Source: Geothrix oryzisoli
GTDB lineage: Bacteria; Acidobacteriota; Holophagae; Holophagales; Holophagaceae
Direction of reading: 5' to 3'
DNA: 64,000 nucleotides
Assembly: GCF_022808865.1 (NCBI RefSeq)
Contig: NZ_JAKZLB010000002.1
Span: 572,019 to 636,018, forward strand
This document shows, one piece after another, positions 19,052 through 28,913 of this stretch (within the stretch, counting starts at the first letter, position 1; the number at the start of each line of letters is the position of its first letter). Both the position numbers and the translations under genes were made by a program. Under the pieces are notes generated by a model that ran no database searches, had not been told where the DNA came from, and worked only from the letters and a program-made list of their open reading frames with translations.

Positions 19052-19091
19052 TGAAACAAAAAAAGATACAAATGAATCCGGGAGGTGGGCC

Positions 19092-20606
19092 ATGGAGAAA
19101 GTCCTGACATTGCTGGGCATTTCGGAGGTGAACCCGGGCGGGTTCGCGGGCGCGTGGCTGGGCAGCGGGAAGGCCCAGAAGGTCGTCTCCCCGATCGACG
19201 GCGAGGCCCTGGCCACGGTCACCAATGTCACTCCGCAGGAGTTCGAAGCGATCCTCGCGAAGAGCCACGCGGCCTTCGCCTCCTGGAAGCTGGTGCCCGC
19301 CCCCAAGCGCGGCGAGGTGGTGAAGGCGCTCGGCGACGAGCTGCGCCGGAACAAGGCCGCACTGGCCGAGCTGGTCACGCTGGAGATGGGCAAGACCCTG
19401 CGCGAGGGCCTGGGCGAGGTCCAGGAGATGATCGACATCTGCGACTTCGCCGTGGGCCTGTCCCGCCAGCTCTATGGCCTGACCATGCCCAGCGAGCGGC
19501 GCCTGCACCGGCTCCAGGAGCAGTGGCACCCCCTCGGCGTGGTGGGCGTCATCACGGCCTTCAACTTCCCCGTGGCCGTGTGGAGCTGGAATACCGCCCT
19601 GGCCCTGGTCTGCGGCGACACGGTGCTGTGGAAGCCCTCCTCCAAGACGCCCCTGACGGCCCTCGCCTGCACGAAGATCGCCGAGAAGGTGCTGCGCGAC
19701 CTCGGCTACGACCCCGCCATCTGCAGCCTGGCCATCGGCAAGGGCAGCGAGATCGGCGATCTCATCAACACCGATCCGCGCGTGGCCCTGGTGTCGTACA
19801 CGGGCTCGGTCCCGGGCGGCCGCCACGTCGGCAAGCTGGTGCAGGAGCGGTTCGGCCGCCACATCCTGGAGCTGGGCGGCAACGGCGCCGTGATCGCGAG
19901 CGACAAGGGCGACCTCGACATCGCCCTGCGCTCCATCTACTTCGGCGCCATCGGCACCTCGGGCCAGCGCTGCACCTCCACGCGCCGCGTCATCGTGCAC
20001 GAGTCCATCTACGGCACTTTCCGGGACCGCCTGCTGGAGCTCTACAAGAAGACGCCCATCGGCGATCCCCGGAAGGGCGAGATGCTCATGGGGCCCCTGG
20101 TGGACGCCGGAGCCGTGGCCACCATGCTGGCCGCCATCGAGACGGTGAAAGCCCAGGGCGGGACGATCCTCGTCGGCGGCGAGCCGCTGCCGAACGCCGG
20201 CGGCTGCTACATCACGCCCTGCATCGCCGAAGTGTCCGGCAACCTGCCCATCGTGCAGGAGGAGACCTTCGCGCCGGTGCTCTACCTCATGCCCTACCGC
20301 ACCATCGAGGAGGCCATCGCCCTCCAGAACGGCGTGCCCCAGGGCCTCTCCAGCGCCATCATCACCAACGATCTGGGCGAGAGCGAGCTGTTCCTCTCGG
20401 CGGCCGGCAGTGATTGCGGCCTGGCCAACGTCAACACGGGCACCAGCGGCGCGGAGATCGGCGGCGCGTTCGGTGGTGAAAAAGAGACCGGTGGCGGCCG
20501 CGAGAGCGGTTCCGACGCCTGGAAGGCCTACATGCGCCGCCAGACCAGCGCCATCAACTTCAGCGGTCAGGTGGAACTGGCCCAGGGCATCACGCTGGAA
20601 CTCTGA
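19092..20606 (+). CDS. ALDH7-family aldehyde dehydrogenase (aminoadipate semialdehyde / piperideine-6-carboxylate dehydrogenase type)
   Basis: A 504-aa NAD(P)-dependent dehydrogenase. The catalytic residues are Glu260 in LELGGN and Cys294 in SGQRCTSTRR. The C-terminal GGGRESGSDAWKAYMRRQT is the mark of the ALDH7 (antiquitin/AmaB) group, which oxidises the semialdehyde from lysine breakdown to 2-aminoadipate. The divergent LysR gene fits substrate-induced catabolism. A GGGAGG site precedes the ATG. No other lysine-degradation gene is in view, so the substrate is a family-based inference. Confidence 0.85.
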   Translation: MEKVLTLLGISEVNPGGFAGAWLGSGKAQKVVSPIDGEALATVTNVTPQEFEAILAKSHAAFASWKLVPAPKRGEVVKALGDELRRNKAALAELVTLEMGKTLREGLGEVQEMIDICDFAVGLSRQLYGLTMPSERRLHRLQEQWHPLGVVGVITAFNFPVAVWSWNTALALVCGDTVLWKPSSKTPLTALACTKIAEKVLRDLGYDPAICSLAIGKGSEIGDLINTDPRVALVSYTGSVPGGRHVGKLVQERFGRHILELGGNGAVIASDKGDLDIALRSIYFGAIGTSGQRCTSTRRVIVHESIYGTFRDRLLELYKKTPIGDPRKGEMLMGPLVDAGAVATMLAAIETVKAQGGTILVGGEPLPNAGGCYITPCIAEVSGNLPIVQEETFAPVLYLMPYRTIEEAIALQNGVPQGLSSAIITNDLGESELFLSAAGSDCGLANVNTGTSGAEIGGAFGGEKETGGGRESGSDAWKAYMRRQTSAINFSGQVELAQGITLEL

Positions 20607-20662
20607 GCGGTCCGGGGAAGGGGAGGATCCGCTAAGCTTTGGGGACCCACCCGTGAGGCCTC

Positions 20663-22423
20663 TTGTCTGGGCAACGCCTTCCCGCCCTCCGTCGGAGCGA
20701 TCCGTCGGTCCAGTTCCTGCCGATGACCGCCCGGGCGGTCCTGGTGGGGGTCTGGGTCGCCGCAGCGCTGCTCCACAGGTTCCTGCCCGGGGACCAGCGT
20801 CCCCTGGCCTGGCCCCTGAGCTACGCCGCGCTGGAGCTCCTTGCCGCCGCCAGCCTGGGCTACCGCGCATGGCGGTCCCCCGGGGCGGGCCGCCTGGCCT
20901 GGTGGCTGCTGGCGATCTCGGCCACGCTGGAAATCCCGAACCTGATGATCGGCCTGCTCCTGAGCCGGGGTTGGACCGCGCCCTGGGCCGAGGGGCTGCC
21001 GAGCCTGCTGGGGCTGGGGACCGGGGTCCTGGTGCTGGCGGGGGTCCTGAGTTTTCCCCGTGCCCAGGAGCCCCGCGGGGTGCTCGGGCGGCGGGTCCAG
21101 GATGGCCTCATCTTCGCGGTGTCGGTCCTCTTCCTGCTCTGGGTGCTGGGCCTCCAGGGCAGCCTCCACCTCACGATCAGGGGCATGGGGCTGCGGGTCT
21201 TCGTGGCCTACCTCAATGCGGCCCTGCTGGGGGGCGGTGTGGTCTTCATGACGTCGTACGACCCGGGCCGGATCCGGGGGCCGCTCGGATGGCTGGGCGC
21301 CTCGGCCCTGGCCTGGCTGGCCGCCCTGTCCGCCTGGGCCCTGGCCGGCCTGCCCCCGGTGGTGGCCACCCAGGGATGGATCGTCCTGGCCGGGGCCATC
21401 CCGCTCTTCCAGGGACTGGCGGCCTGGTCCCCCCGTCCGGTGGAGGAGGTCCTGGCCGGTCCTGGATCCGAGCGGAGGGCCGTGGTCCTGCTGCCCTACC
21501 TTCCGGTCGCCGTCGCCATCGGCGTCCTGGCAGTGCTGCTCCTCTCCGCCCCCGGCAGCGTGACCCGGGGCGCGTTCTCGATCTTCCTCGTCATGGTGGC
21601 GCTCCTCCTGTTGCGGCAGTTCCAGTCCATCCAGGACCTTCTGGCGGCCCGGCGGACCCTGGAGGACCGCGTCCGGCAGCGGACCCGGGCCCTGGAGCAG
21701 GCGCAGGACACGCTGCTGAGGACGGAGCGGATGAACACGGTCGCCCTCATGGGCGCAGGCCTGGCCCATGACCTCAACAACCTGCTCTGCGCGATGAAGA
21801 GCTCGGCCGAGTTGGCGACCCTGCGGCTCGACGAGGGCGAGGTGCCGGGACGGGAAGATCTTCGCCGCATCGGCGTGGCGGCGGATCGGGCCGCGCACTT
21901 GACCGGCCGCCTGATGGGATTTGCCCGGCGGGAGGAAGAGGGCCTCTCCTTCCTGGATCTGGGCACGGCCGTGAAGGAGATGGAGGCGACCCTGCGACTG
22001 CTCCTTCCCCAGACCGTGGAGCTCCGCATCGAGGCGGCTCCGGGGGCGGGGCTGACCGTCCAGAGCTCCCGCCTCCGGGTGGAGCAGATGGTGGTGAACC
22101 TCGTGGCCAACGCCCGGGACGCCATGCCGGAGGGCGGCATCCTCCGGGTGCGGACCGGGGTGGGGGATTCGGAGCAGCCCATGGCGCTGCTGGAAGTGGC
22201 CGATACGGGAGTCGGCATGACCCCCGAGATCCAGGCGCGGATCTTCGACCCCTTCTTCACCACCAAGGCCCCCGGCCATGGGACGGGCCTGGGTCTGTCC
22301 TCCCTGAAGGCCCTGGTGGAGGAGGGTGGTGGCCAGCTGGAGGTTCGGAGCGCGCCCGGGCGCGGCTCCCGATTCAGGATCCTCCTGCCCCTGCTCCCGG
22401 TCGCGGGGGTCAGCCCCCGCTGA
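20663..22423 (+). CDS. Membrane sensor histidine kinase
   Basis: The 586-aa product has about seven or eight hydrophobic segments in residues 20-330, then a short coiled coil (LEDRVRQRTRALEQAQ), a HisKA-type site with His369 in GLAHDLNNLL and a HATPase domain with the N box (NLVANARDAM), DTGVGM and GTGLGLSSL. It has no periplasmic, PAS or receiver domain, and no response regulator gene is adjacent. The TTG at 20663 is used because GAGG lies five bases upstream; an ATG at 20723 is the alternative. Its 3' end overlaps the convergent MoaD-like gene by 14 bases. Confidence 0.85.
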   Translation: MSGQRLPALRRSDPSVQFLPMTARAVLVGVWVAAALLHRFLPGDQRPLAWPLSYAALELLAAASLGYRAWRSPGAGRLAWWLLAISATLEIPNLMIGLLLSRGWTAPWAEGLPSLLGLGTGVLVLAGVLSFPRAQEPRGVLGRRVQDGLIFAVSVLFLLWVLGLQGSLHLTIRGMGLRVFVAYLNAALLGGGVVFMTSYDPGRIRGPLGWLGASALAWLAALSAWALAGLPPVVATQGWIVLAGAIPLFQGLAAWSPRPVEEVLAGPGSERRAVVLLPYLPVAVAIGVLAVLLLSAPGSVTRGAFSIFLVMVALLLLRQFQSIQDLLAARRTLEDRVRQRTRALEQAQDTLLRTERMNTVALMGAGLAHDLNNLLCAMKSSAELATLRLDEGEVPGREDLRRIGVAADRAAHLTGRLMGFARREEEGLSFLDLGTAVKEMEATLRLLLPQTVELRIEAAPGAGLTVQSSRLRVEQMVVNLVANARDAMPEGGILRVRTGVGDSEQPMALLEVADTGVGMTPEIQARIFDPFFTTKAPGHGTGLGLSSLKALVEEGGGQLEVRSAPGRGSRFRILLPLLPVAGVSPR

Positions 22424-22607
22424 TGAGGTGGATGACCTTCACCACCGCGCCATCGGGGACAGTGGTGGTGTCGTACTCCTTCTTCGGCACCAGCGTCTCG
22501 TTCACGTGGATGACGAGCATGGGGAAGCGGTAGTTCCGGGCGCGGAGGATGTCCCGGACCGTCATGCCCTCGTGCCACGCGAGCGGTTCCTCGTTGACCA
22601 GGATCAT
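22410..22607 (-). CDS. MoaD/ThiS-like small sulfur-carrier protein
   Basis: A 65-aa beta-grasp protein ending in Gly-Gly (VIHLISGG), the tail that MoaD and ThiS use for thiocarboxylate formation. Family members pass sulfur to molybdopterin or thiamine thiazole. Its place directly after the tungsten oxidoreductase gene points to pterin dithiolene assembly for that enzyme. MoaD is usually about 80 aa, so this is short. A terminator lies between it and the oxidoreductase gene, so expression needs read-through or a separate promoter. An AGGTGGG site sits upstream of the ATG. Confidence 0.75.
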   Translation of the reverse strand: MILVNEEPLAWHEGMTVRDILRARNYRFPMLVIHVNETLVPKKEYDTTTVPDGAVVKVIHLISGG

Positions 22608-22630
22608 GCGCGTTTCCCACCTTTGCTGTT

Positions 22631-22667
22631 CAAAAAGAGAATCGGCCGCGGATGCGGCCGGTTCTCT
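22631..22667 (-). terminator. Terminator of the aldehyde oxidoreductase operon
   Basis: A 14-bp stem with one mismatch (22636-22649 with 22654-22667), loop GGAT, followed on the minus strand by TTTTTG. It begins at the oxidoreductase stop codon and precedes the MoaD-like gene. Confidence 0.82.
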
Positions 22668-24892
22668 CAGAGGTGCTGCTTGACGACCTCGACGACTTCC
22701 GGGAACGCATCGAGGCCCAGCTCCTTCAGGCGCGCCAGGGTCGGCACGCCGTCGAGCGTCCAGCCGCGGCGGGTGTAGACGCTGTCCATAAGCTGGGAGA
22801 AGCGGCCGGTGCGCCACTCGCGGTGCAGGGCCATCTTCTCCTCGGTGCTCTTGCCCGCGGGGTCGAGGCCCATCTCCGTGAGAATCTGCTGGTCGTAGCG
22901 CTCGGCGCGGGACTCGTACTCCTCCTTCGTCACGGGGCCCAGGGAGCGGTAGGGCGCCGCGTCGTGGAGGCGCAGGCCCTTGCCCATCCGGATGTTGAAC
23001 ACGCGCTGGAAGTTGTAGACCCGCGCGGACTGCATGATCAGGTCTTCCTTGTCGATCTTCACGCCCGTGGTGGCGCTGAAGAGGTCCACGTAGTTCTGCA
23101 CGTGCTCGGGCACCTTGTGGGCCTCGGGCTGCTCGGAGTTGTTGGCGGGCACCACGTCGTTCCAGGGCAGCTTGCAGAAGCCGTTGAGGCCGAACCAGGT
23201 GCGGAAGAGGGGGAAGTAGTAGAGCGCCTCCGCCTTGTCCTCGAAGGTGGGGATCTGCTTGTTCACCATGTCCATAAAGATCAGCCAGGCCTCGTCGTGC
23301 TGGGGCCCCTTGTTGGTGAGGGCGTAGCCGCCCTGCTGGGCCAGGGACTCCTTGGACATGTACTGGGAGTATTCGAGGCCCTTGTTCTCCATGCCGATGT
23401 CGTTGATGAGCTGCGGGTCGCCCCAGCCCTTCGCGATGAAGTATTCCTTCATCTTCTTCACGCCCAGGCCGGCGATCTTGCCGAAGCCTTCGCCGCGGGC
23501 CATCTGGTGCATCATCTCGAGGTCGGCCTCGGCATTGCCCCAGGTCATCTCCAGGCCGCCCGTGCGCTCCTTGTTGAGGATGCCGCGCTGGTAGCACTCC
23601 ATGACGAAGGCCGTGAGGGTGCCGTAGGTGATGGTGCAGATGCCGTAGGTGTCGCAGTAGAAGTTCAGCTCCAGCAGGTAGTCGGGATTGAAGACGCCGC
23701 AGTTGGAGCCCAGGCCCGCCGCATTCTCGTACTCGGGGCCGTCCACCGTGACCATGTCGCCCTGGTACGGGCCGGTCTTCAGGACGAGGCCGTCCGCGCC
23801 CTTGGCGCAGGCCATGGAGCAGCCGTACCAGCAGCCGTCCACGGTGTGCTGGGTGCAGCGCTGCTGCCAGTAGCTGCTGTCGATCTTGTGGACATCCGGG
23901 TGCGAGCCGTACTGGAAGTTGTGGACGGGCAGCAGGTCGTAGGCGTCCATGATCTCCACGATGTGCGCCGTGCCGTTGCGCCGCATCATGCACTGGCTGC
24001 CGTCGTTCTCGCGGATCTCCTTGTGGTACTTGATGCCGGTCTTGGCGATGGTCTCGGGATCGACTGGGTGGTTGAGGTCGCCCGCGACCTTGGGCCCGCG
24101 GACGACGAGCGCGCGGATGCGCTTGTCCCGGAACACGGTGCCGATGCCCCCCCGGCCGGCCTGCTTGAAGCGGACGCACTTGCGGCGGCGGTCGTAGAAG
24201 GAGAAGTTCAGCATGCCGATGAGGCTGTGCTCGGCCGCCGCACCCGTGGACACCACGGAGATGTTGGGCAGGTCCTTCTCGTTCTCGGCGTACATGTGGG
24301 TGAGGACCTCGGCCAGCACATGGCTGTCCACGGGATCCTTGGGCGCCTCCTCGATGCGGATGAGGCCCTTCACGCCGTCGATGAACAGGATGATGTCCTT
24401 GTCCGACTTGCCCTGCAGCTCCAGGGCGTCGAAGCCCGAGAACTTGAGCAGGGGACCGTAGAAGCCGCCCACGTTGGAATCGATGGGGATGTCCGTCTGG
24501 GGCGAGAGGCTCACCACCAGGGACTTGCCGGTGCCCGCGTACTGGGTCATGCCGGCCACGGGGCCGGGGCTGATGATGATCTCGTTCTCGGGGTCGTTCC
24601 ACCGGGTGGTGGGCTTCACGGCGTTCCAGAGGTGGTAGAGGCCGAAGCCGCGGCCACCGATGAAGACGTCCTTCATCTGCTGGGTGACGGGCTTCTCCGT
24701 GATCTCCAGGGAGCCCACGTTCACGTAGAGCGTGCGGTTCGTGTAGCCCTTGTCCGGCAGGCTGGGCGTGTAGGTGATCTCCTTCAGCACCTTGTGGGCG
24801 GCCTGGATGGCCTCGAGGCCCTCCAGGTACTCGGTGCGCTGGGTGTAGTCGATGGCCATCACTTTGCTGGGATCGAAGACGAGCTGGCTCAT
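22667..24892 (-). CDS. aor: Tungsten-containing aldehyde:ferredoxin oxidoreductase-family enzyme
   Basis: A 741-aa catalytic subunit that would oxidise aldehydes to acids (or reduce acids) at a tungsten bis-pterin centre, with electrons leaving through a [4Fe-4S] cluster. Family landmarks are FIGGRGFGLYHLW, SPGPVAGMTQYAGTGKS, DxxGxC at Asp414-Cys419 (DTYGIC) and cluster cysteines at 354, 358, 362 and 573. The first three are spaced CX3CX3C, whereas CX2CX3C is the spacing I recall for archaeal AOR. At 741 aa it is also longer than the usual 600-620. The ferredoxin-like subunit gene ends 13 bases upstream, so they probably form a complex. The substrate cannot be read from sequence. Confidence 0.85.
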   Translation of the reverse strand: MSQLVFDPSKVMAIDYTQRTEYLEGLEAIQAAHKVLKEITYTPSLPDKGYTNRTLYVNVGSLEITEKPVTQQMKDVFIGGRGFGLYHLWNAVKPTTRWNDPENEIIISPGPVAGMTQYAGTGKSLVVSLSPQTDIPIDSNVGGFYGPLLKFSGFDALELQGKSDKDIILFIDGVKGLIRIEEAPKDPVDSHVLAEVLTHMYAENEKDLPNISVVSTGAAAEHSLIGMLNFSFYDRRRKCVRFKQAGRGGIGTVFRDKRIRALVVRGPKVAGDLNHPVDPETIAKTGIKYHKEIRENDGSQCMMRRNGTAHIVEIMDAYDLLPVHNFQYGSHPDVHKIDSSYWQQRCTQHTVDGCWYGCSMACAKGADGLVLKTGPYQGDMVTVDGPEYENAAGLGSNCGVFNPDYLLELNFYCDTYGICTITYGTLTAFVMECYQRGILNKERTGGLEMTWGNAEADLEMMHQMARGEGFGKIAGLGVKKMKEYFIAKGWGDPQLINDIGMENKGLEYSQYMSKESLAQQGGYALTNKGPQHDEAWLIFMDMVNKQIPTFEDKAEALYYFPLFRTWFGLNGFCKLPWNDVVPANNSEQPEAHKVPEHVQNYVDLFSATTGVKIDKEDLIMQSARVYNFQRVFNIRMGKGLRLHDAAPYRSLGPVTKEEYESRAERYDQQILTEMGLDPAGKSTEEKMALHREWRTGRFSQLMDSVYTRRGWTLDGVPTLARLKELGLDAFPEVVEVVKQHL

Positions 24893-24905
24893 GGGATTCC
24901 CTTTC

Positions 24906-25328
24906 TCAGATGATCCGGACGGCCGGCTCGGGGGCGTCCACGATGGAGAGGGCCCCATGGGGGCAGACCTTCACGCAGATGCCGCAGGAGGTGCACTTGT
25001 GGGGGACGATCCAGTCCGGGTTCCGCATGAAGGCGTCCTTCTCGCAGAAGCCGATGCACATGTAGCAGCCCACGCAGAGCTGCTTGTCGATCATCACCAC
25101 GCCCAGCTTGTTGCGCTTGAGGGCCTCGGAGGGGCAGACCACCACGCAATCGCCGCACTGGTCGCAGAGGATGGCCTGGCCGCCGCCGTCCTCGTAGGCC
25201 TTGATCTGGAGCGCGGCCTGGGCGGGATCGTCCACCTTGAAGACCTTGATGGCGCACTCCAGCTCGCACTCGTGGTTGCAGTTGCGCCCTGCGTCGCACT
25301 TCTGGAAATCGATCACCAGCTGTTTCAT
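24906..25328 (-). CDS. Ferredoxin-like electron-transfer subunit with four [4Fe-4S] sites
   Basis: A 140-aa protein with four cysteine groups: CDAGRNCNHECELEC near the N-terminus, CDQCGDCVVVCP, CVGCYMCIGFC and CTSCGICVKVCP. This is the HycB/DmsB-like arrangement found in AorA-type subunits of bacterial aldehyde oxidoreductases. It would take electrons from the neighbouring tungsten subunit. No FAD/NAD (AorC-type) subunit gene is in the window, so the final acceptor is unknown. The ATG at 25328 has GGAGG about ten bases upstream; an earlier in-frame ATG is less likely because the family starts close to MKQLVIDFQKC. Confidence 0.85.
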   Translation of the reverse strand: MKQLVIDFQKCDAGRNCNHECELECAIKVFKVDDPAQAALQIKAYEDGGGQAILCDQCGDCVVVCPSEALKRNKLGVVMIDKQLCVGCYMCIGFCEKDAFMRNPDWIVPHKCTSCGICVKVCPHGALSIVDAPEPAVRII

Positions 25329-25438
25329 GGCTCGGGCGCCTCCAACCTCTGACCTTTGACTACACGACAATCCGGAGTGGCCGGGACCACTCCAGATGCG
25401 AGGCTAGTCCGGGCCAGGACCCCGGGCAATGGACGCGG
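25329..25438 (-). other. Gap between tupC and the ferredoxin gene, with a hairpin
   Basis: A 110-base gap within an otherwise tightly packed co-directional series. It contains a 7-bp stem (25374-25380 with 25387-25393) and no T run. This may separate the transporter operon from the oxidoreductase operon. I cannot show a promoter or riboswitch here. Confidence 0.4.
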
Positions 25439-26557
25439 TCACACTTCGGCGTCGAGGCCCTCCCGCCGGATGAGGTGGGCTGCCGTGGCCTTGAAGGAGG
25501 CCACGATGGCGCCACCGGGCTCAAGGCCCAGTTCTGCCAGGGATTGCGCGGTCACGTAAGCCGCCAGGAAGAAGCCGCAATCCAGCTCGATCTTGAAGAA
25601 GGGACCCCTCGGAATGACCTTGGCGATGGTGCCGGGGAAGGCGTTCCGGGCGCTGCTGGATTTGTCGGTGTGTAAAGAAAGGGAGACATTTTCCGGACGG
25701 ATGCCCACCAGGACGGTCTGACCGGGCCGGGCCTCTCCCATGGCCAGCACCTCATGGCCATCGGCCCCCTTGCCGAGCCGCAGGGTCAGCAGCCCCTCGC
25801 CGCTCGCGGCCACCTGCCCCTTGAGCAGGGTCTCCATGCCCACGAAGGCCGCCACGAAGGGATCCTGCGGGTGGTTCATGACCTCCCGCAGGCCCCCGGT
25901 CTGGAGGATGGCCCCGCCTTTCATCACGGAGAGCCGGTGCGCCAGACGCGCGGCCTCGCCCTGGTCGTGGGTGGAGATGACGGCGGTGCTGCCGGTCTCC
26001 GCCAGGATGCGGCCCAGGTCGTCGAGCAGGCCCTCCCGGGCGGGCGCGTCCAGGGAGGCGAAGGGCTCGTCCAGGAAGAGGATCTCCGGCCCCAGGACGA
26101 AGGCCCGGGCCAGGGCCGTGCGCTGGGCCTCGCCTCCGGACAGGTGCCGCGCGGACCGGTCGAGCAGGTGCCCGATGCCCAGGCGCTCGGCCCAGGCGCG
26201 CACGGCGGGCTCGCGCACGGCGGAAGGAAGGCCCCGGAGCCTTGGCCCGGTGGCGATGTTCTGGGCCACGGTGGCGTCGAAGAGGAGAGGGTCCTGGAAG
26301 ACCATGGTCATGCGGCGGCGGTAGGCCTCGCGCTCCGACCGGACGCCCAGGTCCGCGCCTTTGAAGCGAAGATTCCCCCCGGACAGGGGCAGCAGGCCCG
26401 CCAGGGCCAGCATGAGCGTGCTCTTGCCGGCGCCGTTGGGGCCCATGAGGGCCAGCACCTCGCCGGCGCGGAGGTCCAGCGCGGGCACGTCGAGAACCTG
26501 GGTTCCGCCCCGGTGGACCTTGAGGTTCCGCGCCTCCAGGACGGTCGCGCGGCTCAT
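25439..26557 (-). CDS. tupC: Tungstate/molybdate ABC transporter ATP-binding protein
   Basis: A 372-aa ATPase with Walker A (GPNGAGKST), the Q-loop (FQDPLLF), the LSGGEAQR signature, Walker B (ILFLDEPFASLD) and the H-loop (STHDQ). A C-terminal TOBE-like domain (about 270-365) fits oxyanion sensing in ModC/TupC-type ATPases. Its ATG overlaps the tupB stop by four bases (ATGA), so the two are translationally coupled. Tungstate is preferred over molybdate because the permease and binding protein are of the Tup type. Confidence 0.88.
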   Translation of the reverse strand: MSRATVLEARNLKVHRGGTQVLDVPALDLRAGEVLALMGPNGAGKSTLMLALAGLLPLSGGNLRFKGADLGVRSEREAYRRRMTMVFQDPLLFDATVAQNIATGPRLRGLPSAVREPAVRAWAERLGIGHLLDRSARHLSGGEAQRTALARAFVLGPEILFLDEPFASLDAPAREGLLDDLGRILAETGSTAVISTHDQGEAARLAHRLSVMKGGAILQTGGLREVMNHPQDPFVAAFVGMETLLKGQVAASGEGLLTLRLGKGADGHEVLAMGEARPGQTVLVGIRPENVSLSLHTDKSSSARNAFPGTIAKVIPRGPFFKIELDCGFFLAAYVTAQSLAELGLEPGGAIVASFKATAAHLIRREGLDAEV

Positions 26558-27252
26558 CGGGGCCGGTTCCGCTGCTGGAGGTGCGTCAGCACGGCGTTCA
26601 CCGAGAACGCCAGGACCAGCAGGAGGATGCTGAGGGCGAAGGCCACCTCGAAGTTGCCCTTGCTGGTCTCCATGACCGTGGCCGTGGTCAGCACCCGTGT
26701 CTGGCCCTTGATGTTGCCGCCCACCATGATGGAGGCGCCCACCTCGGAGATGACGCCGCCGAAGCCGGCCATCACGGCCGCCAGCAGGGGCAGGCGGGCC
26801 TCCTTCAGGAGCAGCCACACCATCTGGGGCCGCGAGGCGCCCAGGGCGAGGATCTGCAGCCGCAGGCCCGGCGGCAGATGCTGGAGGGCCGAGAGGCTGA
26901 TGCCCGCGATGATGGGCGAGGCGATGACGGCCTGGGCCAGGATCATGGCCGAGGGCGTGTATAGGATCTCCAGGAAGCCGAGGGGTCCGTTCCGCCACAG
27001 CAGCACGGTGACGAAGAGGCCCACCACCACGGGCGGCAGGCCCATGCCTGTGTTGAGCAGGGCGATGACCAGCCGCTTGCCGGGAAACTCGTTCAGGGCC
27101 ACAGGGATGGCCACGCCCAGGCCGATCACCAGGCTGATGAGGGTGGCCAGGCCCGACACCTCGAGGGAGAGCAGGGTGATCCGGAGGACCTCGGGATCCA
27201 GCGTGAGCAGCAACTCCAGCGCCTTCCGCAGGCCCTCCCAGATCAGGTCCAT
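26554..27252 (-). CDS. tupB: Tungstate ABC transporter permease
   Basis: A 232-aa inner-membrane permease with about five or six transmembrane helices. The EAxxxG-type cytoplasmic loop region reads SEVGASIMVGGNIKG, followed by TRVLTTATVMETSKGNF, both strongly characteristic of TupB. It starts six bases after the pruA stop and overlaps tupC. Confidence 0.9.
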   Translation of the reverse strand: MDLIWEGLRKALELLLTLDPEVLRITLLSLEVSGLATLISLVIGLGVAIPVALNEFPGKRLVIALLNTGMGLPPVVVGLFVTVLLWRNGPLGFLEILYTPSAMILAQAVIASPIIAGISLSALQHLPPGLRLQILALGASRPQMVWLLLKEARLPLLAAVMAGFGGVISEVGASIMVGGNIKGQTRVLTTATVMETSKGNFEVAFALSILLLVLAFSVNAVLTHLQQRNRPR

Positions 27253-27258
27253 GGGCTC

Positions 27259-28890
<1,632 letters not shown>

Positions 28891-28913
28891 GGGGTTCCCT
28901 CCGTCCGGCCCGC

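Noticed and set aside
25329-25438. Possible molybdenum- or tungsten-cofactor riboswitch between tupC and the ferredoxin gene
   Set aside because: Only one 7-bp stem is evident; I could not trace the multi-helix core or tetraloop receptor of the moco RNA.
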